Shown piece after piece: positions 16,466 through 25,442 of a stretch of 64,000 nucleotides of DNA. The position numbers and the translations under genes are program-made. The notes beneath the pieces are model-generated. The model was not told the origin of the DNA and ran no database searches. It was given only the letters and a program-made list of their open reading frames with translations. Origin of the DNA: Flavobacteriales bacterium UBA7878 (GTDB lineage: Bacteria; Bacteroidota; Bacteroidia; Flavobacteriales; Schleiferiaceae). The stretch spans positions 1-64,000 of the forward strand of contig DLRW01000043.1 in NCBI GenBank assembly GCA_002501205.1. Reading direction: 5' to 3'. Position 1 is the first letter of the stretch; every line of letters begins with the position of its first letter.

Positions 16466-18145
16466 ATGATTCGCAAAATACTAGTACTCTCTTTCTGGGC
16501 CCCTCTGCTCTGGGCTCAGGGCAATGTTTCCAGCTGTTACGAGTTTCCCCGGGATGCGGTAGAGCAAATCCGCCAGGATGTGGCTTACCTCGCTTCGGAT
16601 GAATTAGGTGGCCGTAAACCCGGCAGCGATGGAGATGAACTGAGCCGAGAATACATCATGGCGCAGTTTAGAAATCACGGTGTAGAACCGTATTTTAAAG
16701 AAACCTATTTACAGGAGTTTAGTGTTCCCAATCGAGTAGATCGTCCTGCGGATGGTAATTACTTCCGCTATAAAGGAGATGCCCTTAAATTGGATGAAGC
16801 CTATTATCCTGTAATGTATTCTGGCAATGGTAGCTTTAAGGGTGAAACAGAATACGTTTCATTCGGCATTGAAAGTCAGAAATTGGATCGGGATGATATC
16901 GATGATGAAGATTTGAAGGGCGCCATTGCGGTGATGGAAATTAGCTCTCCCGACGGCATACATCCACATTCCAAATACAAAGACTGGCATGATATCGCCA
17001 AACGTATTCGACTGCTAAAAACCAAGGGCGCCATAGCCGTTATTCTGGTGCATACCAAGGGGAATGCAAACAGCCCTAAAAGTGAGTTTAAAAGCCTGGA
17101 GAATATCGGTATTCCGGTTATTTATGTGAGCGATCCCAAGATTGCTAAAAAGTTGCGTCGCAGTCGCGAGGTTGAAGGTTCAGTTTCCTTGAATGCAGTT
17201 GAGGATGTAACCTATAATGTTGCCGGTATGATTAATAATGGCCAAAGAAGAACCATTATAGTCGGTGCCCATTATGATCATCTCGGATATGGAGGAGAAA
17301 GTTCACGCTATACCGGCGAAGAGCCTATGGTTCACAATGGGGCAGACGACAATGCCAGTGGAGTGGCCGGTTTATTGGCCATGGCCCGTTTCCTCTCTAC
17401 AACTCAAGATCCCACGATGCGCCGCTTTAATTATCTTTTAGTAGCCTTTTCGGGCGAAGAAATGGGCCTTTTAGGTTCGAAAGCCTTTGTAGAGCGCACC
17501 GCTACCCGCCAGGAAAGCTGGTACTATATGTTTAATATGGATATGATTGGCCGCATGGAAGATGATCGCATTGCCGTTAATGGCATGGGAACTTCTCCCC
17601 AATGGCGAGATTTGGTAGAACCGATAGAATGTGGCCTAAATTTCGAATTTGGTGAAAGCGGAGTGGGGCCTAGTGACCATACCAGTTTTTACTACGCCAG
17701 TGTTCCGGCTTTGCATTTCTTTACCGGTACCCATCCTGATTACCATAAGCCCAGTGATGATGCCGATAAGATAAACGTAGTTGGGATTTACCGCGTAGTA
17801 AGCTTAATGAGCTCTATCATTCGCAATTCCCCTCAGGGAGGAGACTTTGTTTTTAGTACCACCAAGATTGAAAGCACTAAAGCCCCTAAGTTCTCAGTTA
17901 CCCTTGGGGTTATGCCTGATTATCTTTACAGTGGTAATGGCATGAAGATCGACGGGGTGAGCCCCGATAAGCCTGCTGCTAAAGCCGGATTAAAAGCCGG
18001 GGATATTGTTACCCAATTGGGCGAAGTACAGGTGAGTGATATGCAGAGCTATATGCAAGCTTTGGCGCAGTTTAAAAAAGGGGATAGAGCCACCGTATTA
18101 TATCAGCGCGAAGGGAAGGTAGAAAAAGCTCAAATTCAGTTTTAG
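16466..18145 (+). CDS. Secreted M28-family zinc aminopeptidase with PA and PDZ domains
   Basis: A 559-residue exported peptidase. Signal peptide ends in LLWAQG. A protease-associated (PA) domain is inserted at about 120-245. The M28 di-zinc site follows: GAHYDHLG, NGADDNASG, FSGEEMGLLGS with the catalytic Glu, MDMIGRM, and THPDYHKPSDD with the last His ligand. A C-terminal PDZ domain (about 460-559; GVMPDYLY, PAAKAGLKAGDIV) probably selects substrates. The family removes N-terminal residues from peptides in the periplasm or outside. gpsA starts one base after its stop, so the two are likely cotranscribed despite unrelated roles. Confidence 0.92.
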   Translation: MIRKILVLSFWAPLLWAQGNVSSCYEFPRDAVEQIRQDVAYLASDELGGRKPGSDGDELSREYIMAQFRNHGVEPYFKETYLQEFSVPNRVDRPADGNYFRYKGDALKLDEAYYPVMYSGNGSFKGETEYVSFGIESQKLDRDDIDDEDLKGAIAVMEISSPDGIHPHSKYKDWHDIAKRIRLLKTKGAIAVILVHTKGNANSPKSEFKSLENIGIPVIYVSDPKIAKKLRRSREVEGSVSLNAVEDVTYNVAGMINNGQRRTIIVGAHYDHLGYGGESSRYTGEEPMVHNGADDNASGVAGLLAMARFLSTTQDPTMRRFNYLLVAFSGEEMGLLGSKAFVERTATRQESWYYMFNMDMIGRMEDDRIAVNGMGTSPQWRDLVEPIECGLNFEFGESGVGPSDHTSFYYASVPALHFFTGTHPDYHKPSDDADKINVVGIYRVVSLMSSIIRNSPQGGDFVFSTTKIESTKAPKFSVTLGVMPDYLYSGNGMKIDGVSPDKPAAKAGLKAGDIVTQLGEVQVSDMQSYMQALAQFKKGDRATVLYQREGKVEKAQIQF

Positions 18146-18146
18146 G

Positions 18147-19130
18147 ATGAATATTGCAGTAATTGGTGGCGGTAGCTGGGCTACGGCGATTGTTAAAATA
18201 TTAACCGAGAACAACGACTATGTAGGTTGGTGGATGCGGGATGAGGAGAATGTGATGCACATTAAGAAGTACCACAACAACCTCAAATATTTGAGCTCTG
18301 TGGAGCTGGCCACCGAACGCATCGACATTTCGAATGATCTGAATCACATTGTAAGCAATGCCGATTGCCTGATTTTCGCCATCCCCTCCGCATTCCTTAA
18401 GTCTGCCCTATCCAGTCTGGAGGTAGATATTAAGGACAAGTATGTATTTAGCGCGATTAAAGGGATTGTGCCCGATGAGAACCTCATTGTGGGCGAGTAC
18501 TTTAATCAGAATCTGGGGGTGCCCCTTGATCAGATCGGAGTGATTACCGGTCCCTGTCATGCGGAAGAAGTGGCCTTAGAACGCTTGAGCTATTTAACCG
18601 TGGCTAGCACCAATGCCGAGATGGCCAAAAAGGTAGCCAAGAACCTGGCTTGCGATTACATTCTTACCAAAACATCAGATGATATTTATGGTACTGAGTA
18701 CGCAGCGGTATTAAAGAACATTTATGCCTTGGCCGCCGGTATTTTCCATGGCTTAGGTTATGGCGATAACTTTCAGGCGGTATTGGTGAGTAATGGGATC
18801 CGGGAGATGAAGAAGTTCATTAAATCCGTGCATCCCATTAAGCGCGATATCAATGGATCGGCCTATTTAGGTGATTTATTGGTAACAGCCTACTCACAGT
18901 TTTCCCGTAATCGCACCTTTGGGAATATGATAGGCAAGGGCTATACCATTCGCAGTGCCATGTTAGAAATGAATATGGTGGCCGAGGGTTATTATGCCGC
19001 CCGATTGATACGGGAAGTACGCAAAGAAAATGAGGTGAAAATGCCGATTGCCGATGCAGTTTATAAGATTCTTTACGAAAATCGGAACCCTAAAAAGGTA
19101 ATGGCCAAATTGGCCCTTAAACTCTCTTAG
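18147..19130 (+). CDS. gpsA: NAD(P)-dependent glycerol-3-phosphate dehydrogenase
   Basis: A 327-residue cytoplasmic enzyme reducing dihydroxyacetone phosphate to sn-glycerol 3-phosphate, the backbone precursor of phospholipids. N-terminal Rossmann motif IGGGSWATA, the family's AIPSAFL and FSAIKGI, the TGPCHAEEV segment, catalytic Lys in the AAVLKNIYALAAG helix, and the substrate-binding NGIREM region are all present in order. Length is typical. It follows the M28 peptidase gene by one base and is followed by a strong hairpin. Confidence 0.95.
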   Translation: MNIAVIGGGSWATAIVKILTENNDYVGWWMRDEENVMHIKKYHNNLKYLSSVELATERIDISNDLNHIVSNADCLIFAIPSAFLKSALSSLEVDIKDKYVFSAIKGIVPDENLIVGEYFNQNLGVPLDQIGVITGPCHAEEVALERLSYLTVASTNAEMAKKVAKNLACDYILTKTSDDIYGTEYAAVLKNIYALAAGIFHGLGYGDNFQAVLVSNGIREMKKFIKSVHPIKRDINGSAYLGDLLVTAYSQFSRNRTFGNMIGKGYTIRSAMLEMNMVAEGYYAARLIREVRKENEVKMPIADAVYKILYENRNPKKVMAKLALKLS

Positions 19131-19144
19131 GTCCTTAAACGGGA

Positions 19145-19165
19145 GGACCTGCCAAGGGCAGGTCC
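19145..19165 (+). terminator. Hairpin after gpsA (possible terminator)
   Basis: A perfect 9-bp GC-rich stem GGACCTGCC/GGCAGGTCC with a 3-base AAG loop lies 15 bases after the gpsA stop. No T tract follows directly (AGGGGGAGAG does), so it may stabilise the mRNA end or act with the A/T-rich stretch at 19180-19197 rather than be a classic terminator. Confidence 0.45.
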
Positions 19166-19273
19166 AGGGGGAGAGAATAAAAAACATTGTTTTTTCGAAC
19201 AACTCTCTAATGTACTAAAAAATACATTAGTTTGCTTGTTTCGAGGAGCTTGCATTCACATCTCTTTTATACT

Positions 19274-19945
19274 ATGGCCAAAGAACACCCCTTTATACCC
19301 CTGTCCTTTAGCATTAAATTCGAAGGTGAAGCTTTGTTAAATGCATCGGAACAATTGCGAACAGAAATCCTGCAGCGTCGCAGTTGTCGGGATTTTTCCG
19401 ATCGGGATGTTCCAGAGGTCGTAGTTAAGAATTTGCTGCAGATAGCGGCCTCAGCACCCAGCGGTGCTAATAAACAACCCTGGCACTTTGTGGCCGTGCG
19501 TAATCCAGAGATAAAGGCTCGTATTCGCGAGGCCGCAGAAGCCGAAGAAAAACTCTTTTACGAAGAGCGCGCGCCCAAAGAGTGGTTAGAGGATTTAGCG
19601 CCTCTTGGGACCGATTGGCAAAAGCCCTTCCTTACCACTGCTCCCTGGCTTATAGTTGTGTTTAAGGAAATCTATGGGCAGGATGAAAATGGCAGTAAAA
19701 ACAAGCACTATTATGTGAATGAGTCGGTGGGTATTGCCTCAGGCTTTTTAATTACCGCTATTCATCAATTAGGCCTGGCGACTTTAACCCATACACCCAG
19801 CCCCATGAATTTCCTTTCCGAGATATTGGAGCGGCCACCACATCAGAAGCCATTTCTGCTATTGCCCCTGGGCTATCCGGCAGATGACGCCCGGGTTCCG
19901 GAGCTTCGCAAGAAGAACTTCGAAGAGCATAGTTCCTTACTCTAA
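19274..19945 (+). CDS. Nitroreductase-fold flavoprotein, iodotyrosine deiodinase (IYD)-like
   Basis: A 223-residue FMN protein. The RRSCRDFSDRDV motif and PSGANKQPWHF bind FMN as in the nitroreductase fold. The active-site lid is the IYD type: E92, Y96 and K117 reproduce the spacing of human IYD E157, Y161 and K182 (4 and 21 residues), within the recognisable W-x-x-DL-x-x-L-x-T-x-W-x-K pattern. The C-terminal RPPHQKPFLLLPLGYPA also matches IYD. The expected reaction is reductive dehalogenation of halotyrosines; bacterial members exist in Bacteroidota such as Haliscomenobacter. The frame opens at a TTG at 19232, but ATG 19274 fits homologues better. Monocistronic by spacing. Confidence 0.82.
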   Translation: MAKEHPFIPLSFSIKFEGEALLNASEQLRTEILQRRSCRDFSDRDVPEVVVKNLLQIAASAPSGANKQPWHFVAVRNPEIKARIREAAEAEEKLFYEERAPKEWLEDLAPLGTDWQKPFLTTAPWLIVVFKEIYGQDENGSKNKHYYVNESVGIASGFLITAIHQLGLATLTHTPSPMNFLSEILERPPHQKPFLLLPLGYPADDARVPELRKKNFEEHSSLL

Positions 19946-20051
19946 AAACCTAAGCCTTAGCCGTTCATCGTGTGAATGGCGCTTCTAATCGAAAGATTCA
20001 GAGCCCTTTAATAGGTCTGTTACACATTTGTATCGGATAAGATTTAGGGTA

Positions 20052-21710
20052 ATGACAATCATCGACAGAATTAAAGTTCCATTCTTTTTAATCATTGTGG
20101 CCTTGGCCTCGGTGATTGGTATTAATCAATACCATTTTGGGATGTGGAATCAATTTATTTCCCTTCCCTGGCTGTACGAATTGATTGATCCCGCCAATTA
20201 TCCTCACGATCTTTTAGTAGAGCAATACAGCAATTCGCCTACCTTTTTCTTGTTCCTCTTAAAGTGGGCTTTGCCCTTTTTCGGAGAGAATGTACCTCTG
20301 CTCTTCTTTAGCTTCTATCTAATTTGCCTGGCCCTTACTATTTATAGCTTTTATCGCTTAGGCCAGGAGATTTTTAAGTCCAAAGAAGCCGGAGTTCTGG
20401 CCGTGGTACTCTTAAGCTTTGCTTTTCCCGTTATTGGGGATGTAAGTATTTGGGATACGCTTTTAATGGAGCGTACCATTACCTATCCAATTTTGCTCTT
20501 ATCCATACTGCACTTGTACAAAGGTCGCTTGTGGTATGCTATTTTATTGTTAGGCTTGGCTTTTAACATTCACCCATTATCAGCGATTTATGTAATTGCC
20601 GCCTCCGCATTAGCGGTTCTATTAACCGAAGGGTTTAAAAAAGAATATATCTGGCAAGGCTTCTTTTTGCTTTTAATGGTAAGCCCCGTATTACTGCTTA
20701 AATTTAGCAATACTGCTCCTGGCGAATCATCTTTAAGCTTCTCTGAGACCTGGATGGAAGTGATGCGTTTGCGCAATGGACATCATACTTTCCCCAGTGA
20801 GTTTCCTCCCAGCATTTTCCTGAAAACGGCTTTGATCATCCTTTCCTACTATGTGATTTTAGCCAAAGGGAATTTTGCCCCTAAAGCCAAAGTTTTCTTA
20901 CATGCTTTTGGCGGAAGTATTTTGTTTATGATGTTGTTAGGAACGGTTTTCACCGAATTCTTTCCAGTGAAATTGATCATCCAATTCCAGTTTTATCGCG
21001 CTTTCCTTTTTATGGGCACCCTTAGCTTAATCCTATGGGCGGGTATGTTGGTTAAAAATCCGAAACCGGTATTCTACCTTTTGGCGATTCCCTTCCTGGC
21101 GCAGTACGCTTACGGAGAATGGGCAAAAACTATTTCGGCTTTAAGCCTGATAGGCCTGGCCTGGTTTGTAATTCGCTACTTCGGGTTTAAACGCAAAGCC
21201 AGCTTAGGACTTTCTTTTGCCTACCTAAGCTTAGGATTGATTGCCATGTTGATGCGAGGGGGTCTTGAAATTCATCAGGGCAACCAGGAAAATGATTGGT
21301 ATGAGGTGCAGGATTGGTTCCGCGAGAATACCGCTCAGGATGCTTTGGCTATTGTGCCTCCAGCCGAATTAGGCTTTAGAGTGCGTAGCTTGAGAACCTC
21401 TTATGGTGATTGGTTTGATGGCACCAAAGCCTTCTTCAGTGAGCAGTATGCCGAGTATTGGTACGATCACATGTCGCGCCTCAAATGCACCGATCCGGAC
21501 CATTTGAAAGAAGATTACAGCACTTTACAGTCCCAGGACTTCCTGAATATTTGGGATCGCGAATCCGATAAGCACAGCGAAGCTTATGTAGTGCACTATG
21601 CAGATCGCAGTGTAGATAAATTACCTGTGGCCTATTTAAATGAGCACTATGTGGTTTATCAACTTCCTACCAAGGAAACGCCGGTATTCTTAGCCAGTGT
21701 AGGGAATTAA
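20052..21710 (+). CDS. Polytopic membrane protein, glycosyltransferase-C-like
   Basis: A 552-residue protein with about 11 to 12 hydrophobic helices over the first 410 residues and a soluble C-terminal domain of about 140 residues (after HQGNQENDWYEVQDWFREN). A short loop after the first helix carries DPANYPHDLL, in the position where GT-C transferases keep an acidic catalytic motif. The tail pattern (EVQDWFRENTAQDALAIVPP) is common in uncharacterised membrane proteins of the DUF6798/GT-C kind. A glycosyltransferase using lipid-linked sugar is plausible but not proven. The frame begins at a TTG at 20028; ATG 20052 is preferred. Overlaps the convergent lipoprotein gene by 4 bases. Confidence 0.7.
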   Translation: MTIIDRIKVPFFLIIVALASVIGINQYHFGMWNQFISLPWLYELIDPANYPHDLLVEQYSNSPTFFLFLLKWALPFFGENVPLLFFSFYLICLALTIYSFYRLGQEIFKSKEAGVLAVVLLSFAFPVIGDVSIWDTLLMERTITYPILLLSILHLYKGRLWYAILLLGLAFNIHPLSAIYVIAASALAVLLTEGFKKEYIWQGFFLLLMVSPVLLLKFSNTAPGESSLSFSETWMEVMRLRNGHHTFPSEFPPSIFLKTALIILSYYVILAKGNFAPKAKVFLHAFGGSILFMMLLGTVFTEFFPVKLIIQFQFYRAFLFMGTLSLILWAGMLVKNPKPVFYLLAIPFLAQYAYGEWAKTISALSLIGLAWFVIRYFGFKRKASLGLSFAYLSLGLIAMLMRGGLEIHQGNQENDWYEVQDWFRENTAQDALAIVPPAELGFRVRSLRTSYGDWFDGTKAFFSEQYAEYWYDHMSRLKCTDPDHLKEDYSTLQSQDFLNIWDRESDKHSEAYVVHYADRSVDKLPVAYLNEHYVVYQLPTKETPVFLASVGN

Positions 21711-22336
21711 AGCGACTTTAAGGCGATCGCTAAACGCTGCTGCCCCACAAATTCACCTTCAGCACCTGGATATAGGATTAGGCTATCTGCCGAAAGGCAA
21801 AAGGGCAACATATAATTATTGCCGGTAACAAAGGCCCTTTCATTAAAGTTTCGACCTTCTTTTTCTGCTTTCCATTTTTCTAAATGAGCCAGAACTTTCG
21901 GATAAATATCGGCTCCTAAAACCAGGTCGATTGGAGGAAAGAAAGCTTCGGGAAGATGCAAGCTGATCGGATAATACATCTTTTGCCATTCTTGATTGGC
22001 ACTGGCTTTTACCTTGCGGTAAAGCTCCAGACTAATCAGGCTGTCACTTAATTTGTGTAGGCGATAATCGCTTAAAATTACCTGACGTTGGCCGCTGTCA
22101 GATTCCAGGCACTGAGCCAGGTATTGCTCCAATTGAGGCGATTTGCGCAGGGTTTCATTTAAACCCATACTGGTCATGCTGTCTTGGATACCTCGAATTT
22201 GGGGATAGCGCTGATGAATTAAACAGTTTTCGTCGTTCAGAAGCTCTCGCTCCACGGCTTCAACCTTGTAAATCGATTCATTTTCGCAGGCCCCTAAAAT
22301 CATCAGGCCTAAGCCTAAAATCAGAAATTTTCGCAT
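21707..22336 (-). CDS. DUF3298/RsiV-like lipoprotein
   Basis: A 209-residue lipoprotein with lipobox LGAC (C16). The C-terminal half contains the DUF3298-like pattern: an acidic beta region and the segment FCLSADSLILYPGAEGEFVGQQ. DUF3298 occurs in RsiV, an anti-sigma factor that binds lysozyme, but here there is no transmembrane anchor or sigma-binding domain, so only the extracytoplasmic fold is shared. It lies 12 bases after the outer-membrane barrel gene and is the last gene of the TetR/LolA/FtsX operon. Its role there is unknown. Confidence 0.65.
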   Translation of the reverse strand: MRKFLILGLGLMILGACENESIYKVEAVERELLNDENCLIHQRYPQIRGIQDSMTSMGLNETLRKSPQLEQYLAQCLESDSGQRQVILSDYRLHKLSDSLISLELYRKVKASANQEWQKMYYPISLHLPEAFFPPIDLVLGADIYPKVLAHLEKWKAEKEGRNFNERAFVTGNNYMLPFCLSADSLILYPGAEGEFVGQQRLAIALKSL

Positions 22337-22348
22337 GCTCTAAAGGTA

Positions 22349-23530
22349 TTAAAATGACCATTTTAAGCGCAGGTAGGTGGCACTCACCAGCCATTGCCAA
22401 TAATCGTTCTCGATGGGGTTATCGGAAAGGAAGAATTGGCCTGCCAACATCAGATCTAAATTGGTGCTTAGAGAATAACTTAAGCTGGGGAAAACAATAG
22501 TGCTGTGTGCATCTGGACTGTACATCAAGGTAAATGAGCCGTTAAAAAGCGGATTGAAAGCATAATTACTGTTTACAATGGCGGTATGCTGGAAAATGAA
22601 GGGGTTTTTAGGGCTTAAAACCTGACCGGCCCCTAATTGACCGAAATCGCCGATCCCTCCTTCTTGGGGGGCACTTTGATTGTAGAGGTAACCCGCGGAG
22701 ATGTAGAGGCCATTGCTAAGTACATAATCCAAACCGGTGCTAAAAACCCAGGCTTCCTGCTGCAGATCATTTAGAGGCCAGTAATAATTGAACTCGCCTT
22801 TGAAACCCAAATCCCAAATATTACCAGCCCAGCCAGCCCCCAGAGTAAGATTGTCTTTAAAATAGCCGGCAATTCCTTGTAGGTCGTAAGTGAGGGCATT
22901 ATTGCGATAGCGCAGAGCGGCCGTAGACTGGGCAATTTCTTTGGCCGGGGCCAGGGCCAATTCCAATTGACTGTCGAAACTGGGGAACCACTGTACGCGC
23001 ACCGCATCGGTACCGGGTCTTTCTTCATAATCGAAGTCGAAGAAATTGTATTGGTTTAAGATGTCGTTAGGATTGAAAATGGTGTTGATACCCCAGTTGA
23101 TCCGCTGTCGGCCCAGACGAATATTTCCATTTTTAAATTCATATTGCAGCCAGGCACGATCGAAAATGGTATGTAGCAATACTTCATCACTACGCCAGTA
23201 CAAAAAGCTGAGGTCTACCAGGCCGGCATCGGTCTCCAAAGCATCCATAAAGGCATCTCCTTGCGCCGGACTGGCACCTTGGAAGAGGCGATTCCGCATG
23301 CTAAGGGCACCGCTCCAATGCCCTTTGTAGTATTTAAGATCAAAGCGGTTATGGATCAGTTGATCGTAGTTGTCCACCTTTAAGCCCGGTCGCAGCGATT
23401 CCGGATAAAAATTAGCATTGAGATGGCTATAACTCCCCAGGTATTTAAGGTAGCCTTGAAATTGCCAGGGAGATTCCTGAGCCCAGAGGCCCAGGGGTAA
23501 AAGGCTTAAAATGAAAATCAGGCGTTTCAC
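22349..23530 (-). CDS. Outer-membrane beta-barrel protein of the ABC/LolA-like operon
   Basis: A 393-residue protein with a signal peptide (ends GLWAQ), alternating amphipathic strands throughout and a terminal aromatic residue (LRLKWSF), as in outer-membrane barrels. The segment RLGRQRINWG, followed by FNPNDI and an FDYEERPG run, is a recognisable block of porin-like proteins encoded beside LolA-like and transporter genes. Its start overlaps the ATPase gene stop by 4 bases, so it belongs to the same transcript. I infer it is the outer-membrane end of the export pathway; nothing here shows what passes through it. Confidence 0.75.
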   Translation of the reverse strand: MKRLIFILSLLPLGLWAQESPWQFQGYLKYLGSYSHLNANFYPESLRPGLKVDNYDQLIHNRFDLKYYKGHWSGALSMRNRLFQGASPAQGDAFMDALETDAGLVDLSFLYWRSDEVLLHTIFDRAWLQYEFKNGNIRLGRQRINWGINTIFNPNDILNQYNFFDFDYEERPGTDAVRVQWFPSFDSQLELALAPAKEIAQSTAALRYRNNALTYDLQGIAGYFKDNLTLGAGWAGNIWDLGFKGEFNYYWPLNDLQQEAWVFSTGLDYVLSNGLYISAGYLYNQSAPQEGGIGDFGQLGAGQVLSPKNPFIFQHTAIVNSNYAFNPLFNGSFTLMYSPDAHSTIVFPSLSYSLSTNLDLMLAGQFFLSDNPIENDYWQWLVSATYLRLKWSF

Positions 23531-24210
23531 TGTCGGGTGTCACTTTTGATTTTACCGTCTTCCACATAAATTAAACGTTCGGCTCTGTCGATTACCCTTT
23601 GATCATGAGTGGAGAATAAAAAGGTAATGCCCTCTTCTTTATTGAGGCGGTGCATAATGTCGAGCAGGTCCTCGGTACTTTTTGAGTCGAGGTTAGCGGT
23701 GGGCTCATCGGCTAAAACGAAGGTAGGTTTGGAAGCCAGTGCTCTGGCCACGGCCACTCTTTGTTGTTGGCCGCCACTTAATTCGGAAGGGCGTTTGTGC
23801 ATTTGATTTTCCAAACCCACGGCATTGAGCAATTCCCTGGCTCGAGCTTCCCGCTCCTTAGCGCTTTGGCCTTGGAGGAGCATAATGAATTCCACATTTT
23901 CTTGGGCGCTTAAAACCGGAATAAGGTTATAAGCTTGGAATACAAACCCAATGTGGCGCAGGCGGAAATTGATTAAGGCATTATCGCGGAGTTCATGGAT
24001 TTCTTTTCCATCTACTACCACAGTTCCTTCGCTGGGGCTATCCAAGCCGCCAATTAAGTTAAGGAGGGTGGTTTTACCGGATCCGGAAGGACCAATAATG
24101 GCGGTAAATTCTCCGGCTTCCACCGAAAGGTTGATTTTATCTACCGCATGAATGGTGCTTTCTCCATCCTGATAAATACGGCTGAGGTTTTTGGCTTCAA
24201 TTACAGACAT
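23527..24210 (-). CDS. LolD/MacB-type ABC transporter ATP-binding protein
   Basis: A 227-residue ATPase of the MacB/LolD/FtsE class that drives mechanotransmission-type transporters. Walker A GPSGSGKTT, Q-loop FVFQAYNLIPVLSAQENVEF (the NLIP form typical of MacB/LolD), signature LSGGQQQRVAVARAL, Walker B VLADEPTANLDS and H-loop STHDQ are all present. Placed directly downstream of the two FtsX-type permeases (11 bases), with which it presumably forms one ABC complex. Confidence 0.93.
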   Translation of the reverse strand: MSVIEAKNLSRIYQDGESTIHAVDKINLSVEAGEFTAIIGPSGSGKTTLLNLIGGLDSPSEGTVVVDGKEIHELRDNALINFRLRHIGFVFQAYNLIPVLSAQENVEFIMLLQGQSAKEREARARELLNAVGLENQMHKRPSELSGGQQQRVAVARALASKPTFVLADEPTANLDSKSTEDLLDIMHRLNKEEGITFLFSTHDQRVIDRAERLIYVEDGKIKSDTRQ

Positions 24211-24221
24211 GTGGAAATATT

Positions 24222-25442
24222 TTAAAGAGTTCGCATCGTTTCAACCGGGTTGAGTTTAAGCGCATGTCGCGCAGGATAGATCGCAGCCAGTAAGGTCATG
24301 ATGAATACAATGGCAGCGGTTCCAAAATAAAAGCTTTGGGGTAAGCTGGGATAGATAATGGTGCCAATACCATAGCTGGATAAACCATCGCTAAACATGG
24401 CCAGGTTTAAGCCGCTTTCGGCAGTGGAGCTAATACTCAAATAGCCTGCAATAATGCCTAATGGTCCACTAATTAAGGCCAGCAATAGGGTTTCGATAAT
24501 CACCATGGCAAAGACCCGTCTTTTACTCATACCTACGCTCATCAGCATGCCTAACTCCTTACGACGTTCCAAAACGGCCATTAACATGGTATTGATAATA
24601 CCGAAAGAGAGGGCCAGCATAATGATGCCGATAATGATATAGAGCATTTGTGACATCAATTCATCCGCATAGGCCAATTCGGGGGCCAAGTCTTTCCAGC
24701 TTTCTACCAGAAGTTTTGGGAAGGCTGTTTGGGCTTTGGCCAGTTCGGAATCAACCTGACTGTCATCTTTAAGAAGCAAGGCCGCTTCATGGTATTGATT
24801 GGCCTCCAGACCTAATAAACTTTGGAGGTCTTCAGCACGGATGTACACATTCAATTTTTCAATCTGAGAGGATACATCGTGGTAGAGCCCCTTTACCTTG
24901 AAGGAGGCCGAAACCAAATTCTGTGCACCATCACTAAAGCTGAGAATTACTCTGGAGCCGGGTTTTACCTCCAGCTTTTCGGCTAAGGCTTCACCAATAA
25001 GGATGGGGTTGCGACCTTTATCATTGAGATAGTCACCACTATCAATGCGGCCACCTAAACCCGTTAATTGGCTTTCTTGCTCAGGGTTAATCCCAATGAT
25101 TTGAACACCTCCACTATAATGGGCGGTAGCAGCCATGCCCATGGTTTTCAGTCGAAAGGCATAGGCTTCGGGCTTTTGCTGCTCCAGCCAGTTTTCCACC
25201 GCTTTAGCGTCTGAAATGAGGTAGTTAACATTGGGCTCTTCCTCCCAGCGAGGATCGTGGAATTGCAAATGGGATATCTGGTTGCGGATCATGCTCACCT
25301 TGCGCTGATCATTCAATCCGAAACTAAAGGCACTTACAAACACACCGGCCCATATTCCCAAAATGATGGAGATGATTACCACCAAGCTGCGCAGGCGATT
25401 ACGCCAGATATTACGCCAGGCTATTTTAAATAGAATTTTCAT
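24222..25442 (-). CDS. FtsX/LolE-family ABC permease (second of pair)
   Basis: A 406-residue inner-membrane protein: one N-terminal helix (about 18-38) after the motif FKIAWRNIWRNRLRS, a large periplasmic MacB-like domain (about 40-270), then three C-terminal helices with ERRKELGMLMSVGMSKRRV between the first two. This is the LolC/LolE/MacB layout. It overlaps the other permease gene by 4 bases and shares its N-terminal and pre-helix motifs but differs in the periplasmic domain, so the pair may form an asymmetric LolCE-like heterodimer. Confidence 0.9.
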   Translation of the reverse strand: MKILFKIAWRNIWRNRLRSLVVIISIILGIWAGVFVSAFSFGLNDQRKVSMIRNQISHLQFHDPRWEEEPNVNYLISDAKAVENWLEQQKPEAYAFRLKTMGMAATAHYSGGVQIIGINPEQESQLTGLGGRIDSGDYLNDKGRNPILIGEALAEKLEVKPGSRVILSFSDGAQNLVSASFKVKGLYHDVSSQIEKLNVYIRAEDLQSLLGLEANQYHEAALLLKDDSQVDSELAKAQTAFPKLLVESWKDLAPELAYADELMSQMLYIIIGIIMLALSFGIINTMLMAVLERRKELGMLMSVGMSKRRVFAMVIIETLLLALISGPLGIIAGYLSISSTAESGLNLAMFSDGLSSYGIGTIIYPSLPQSFYFGTAAIVFIMTLLAAIYPARHALKLNPVETMRTL

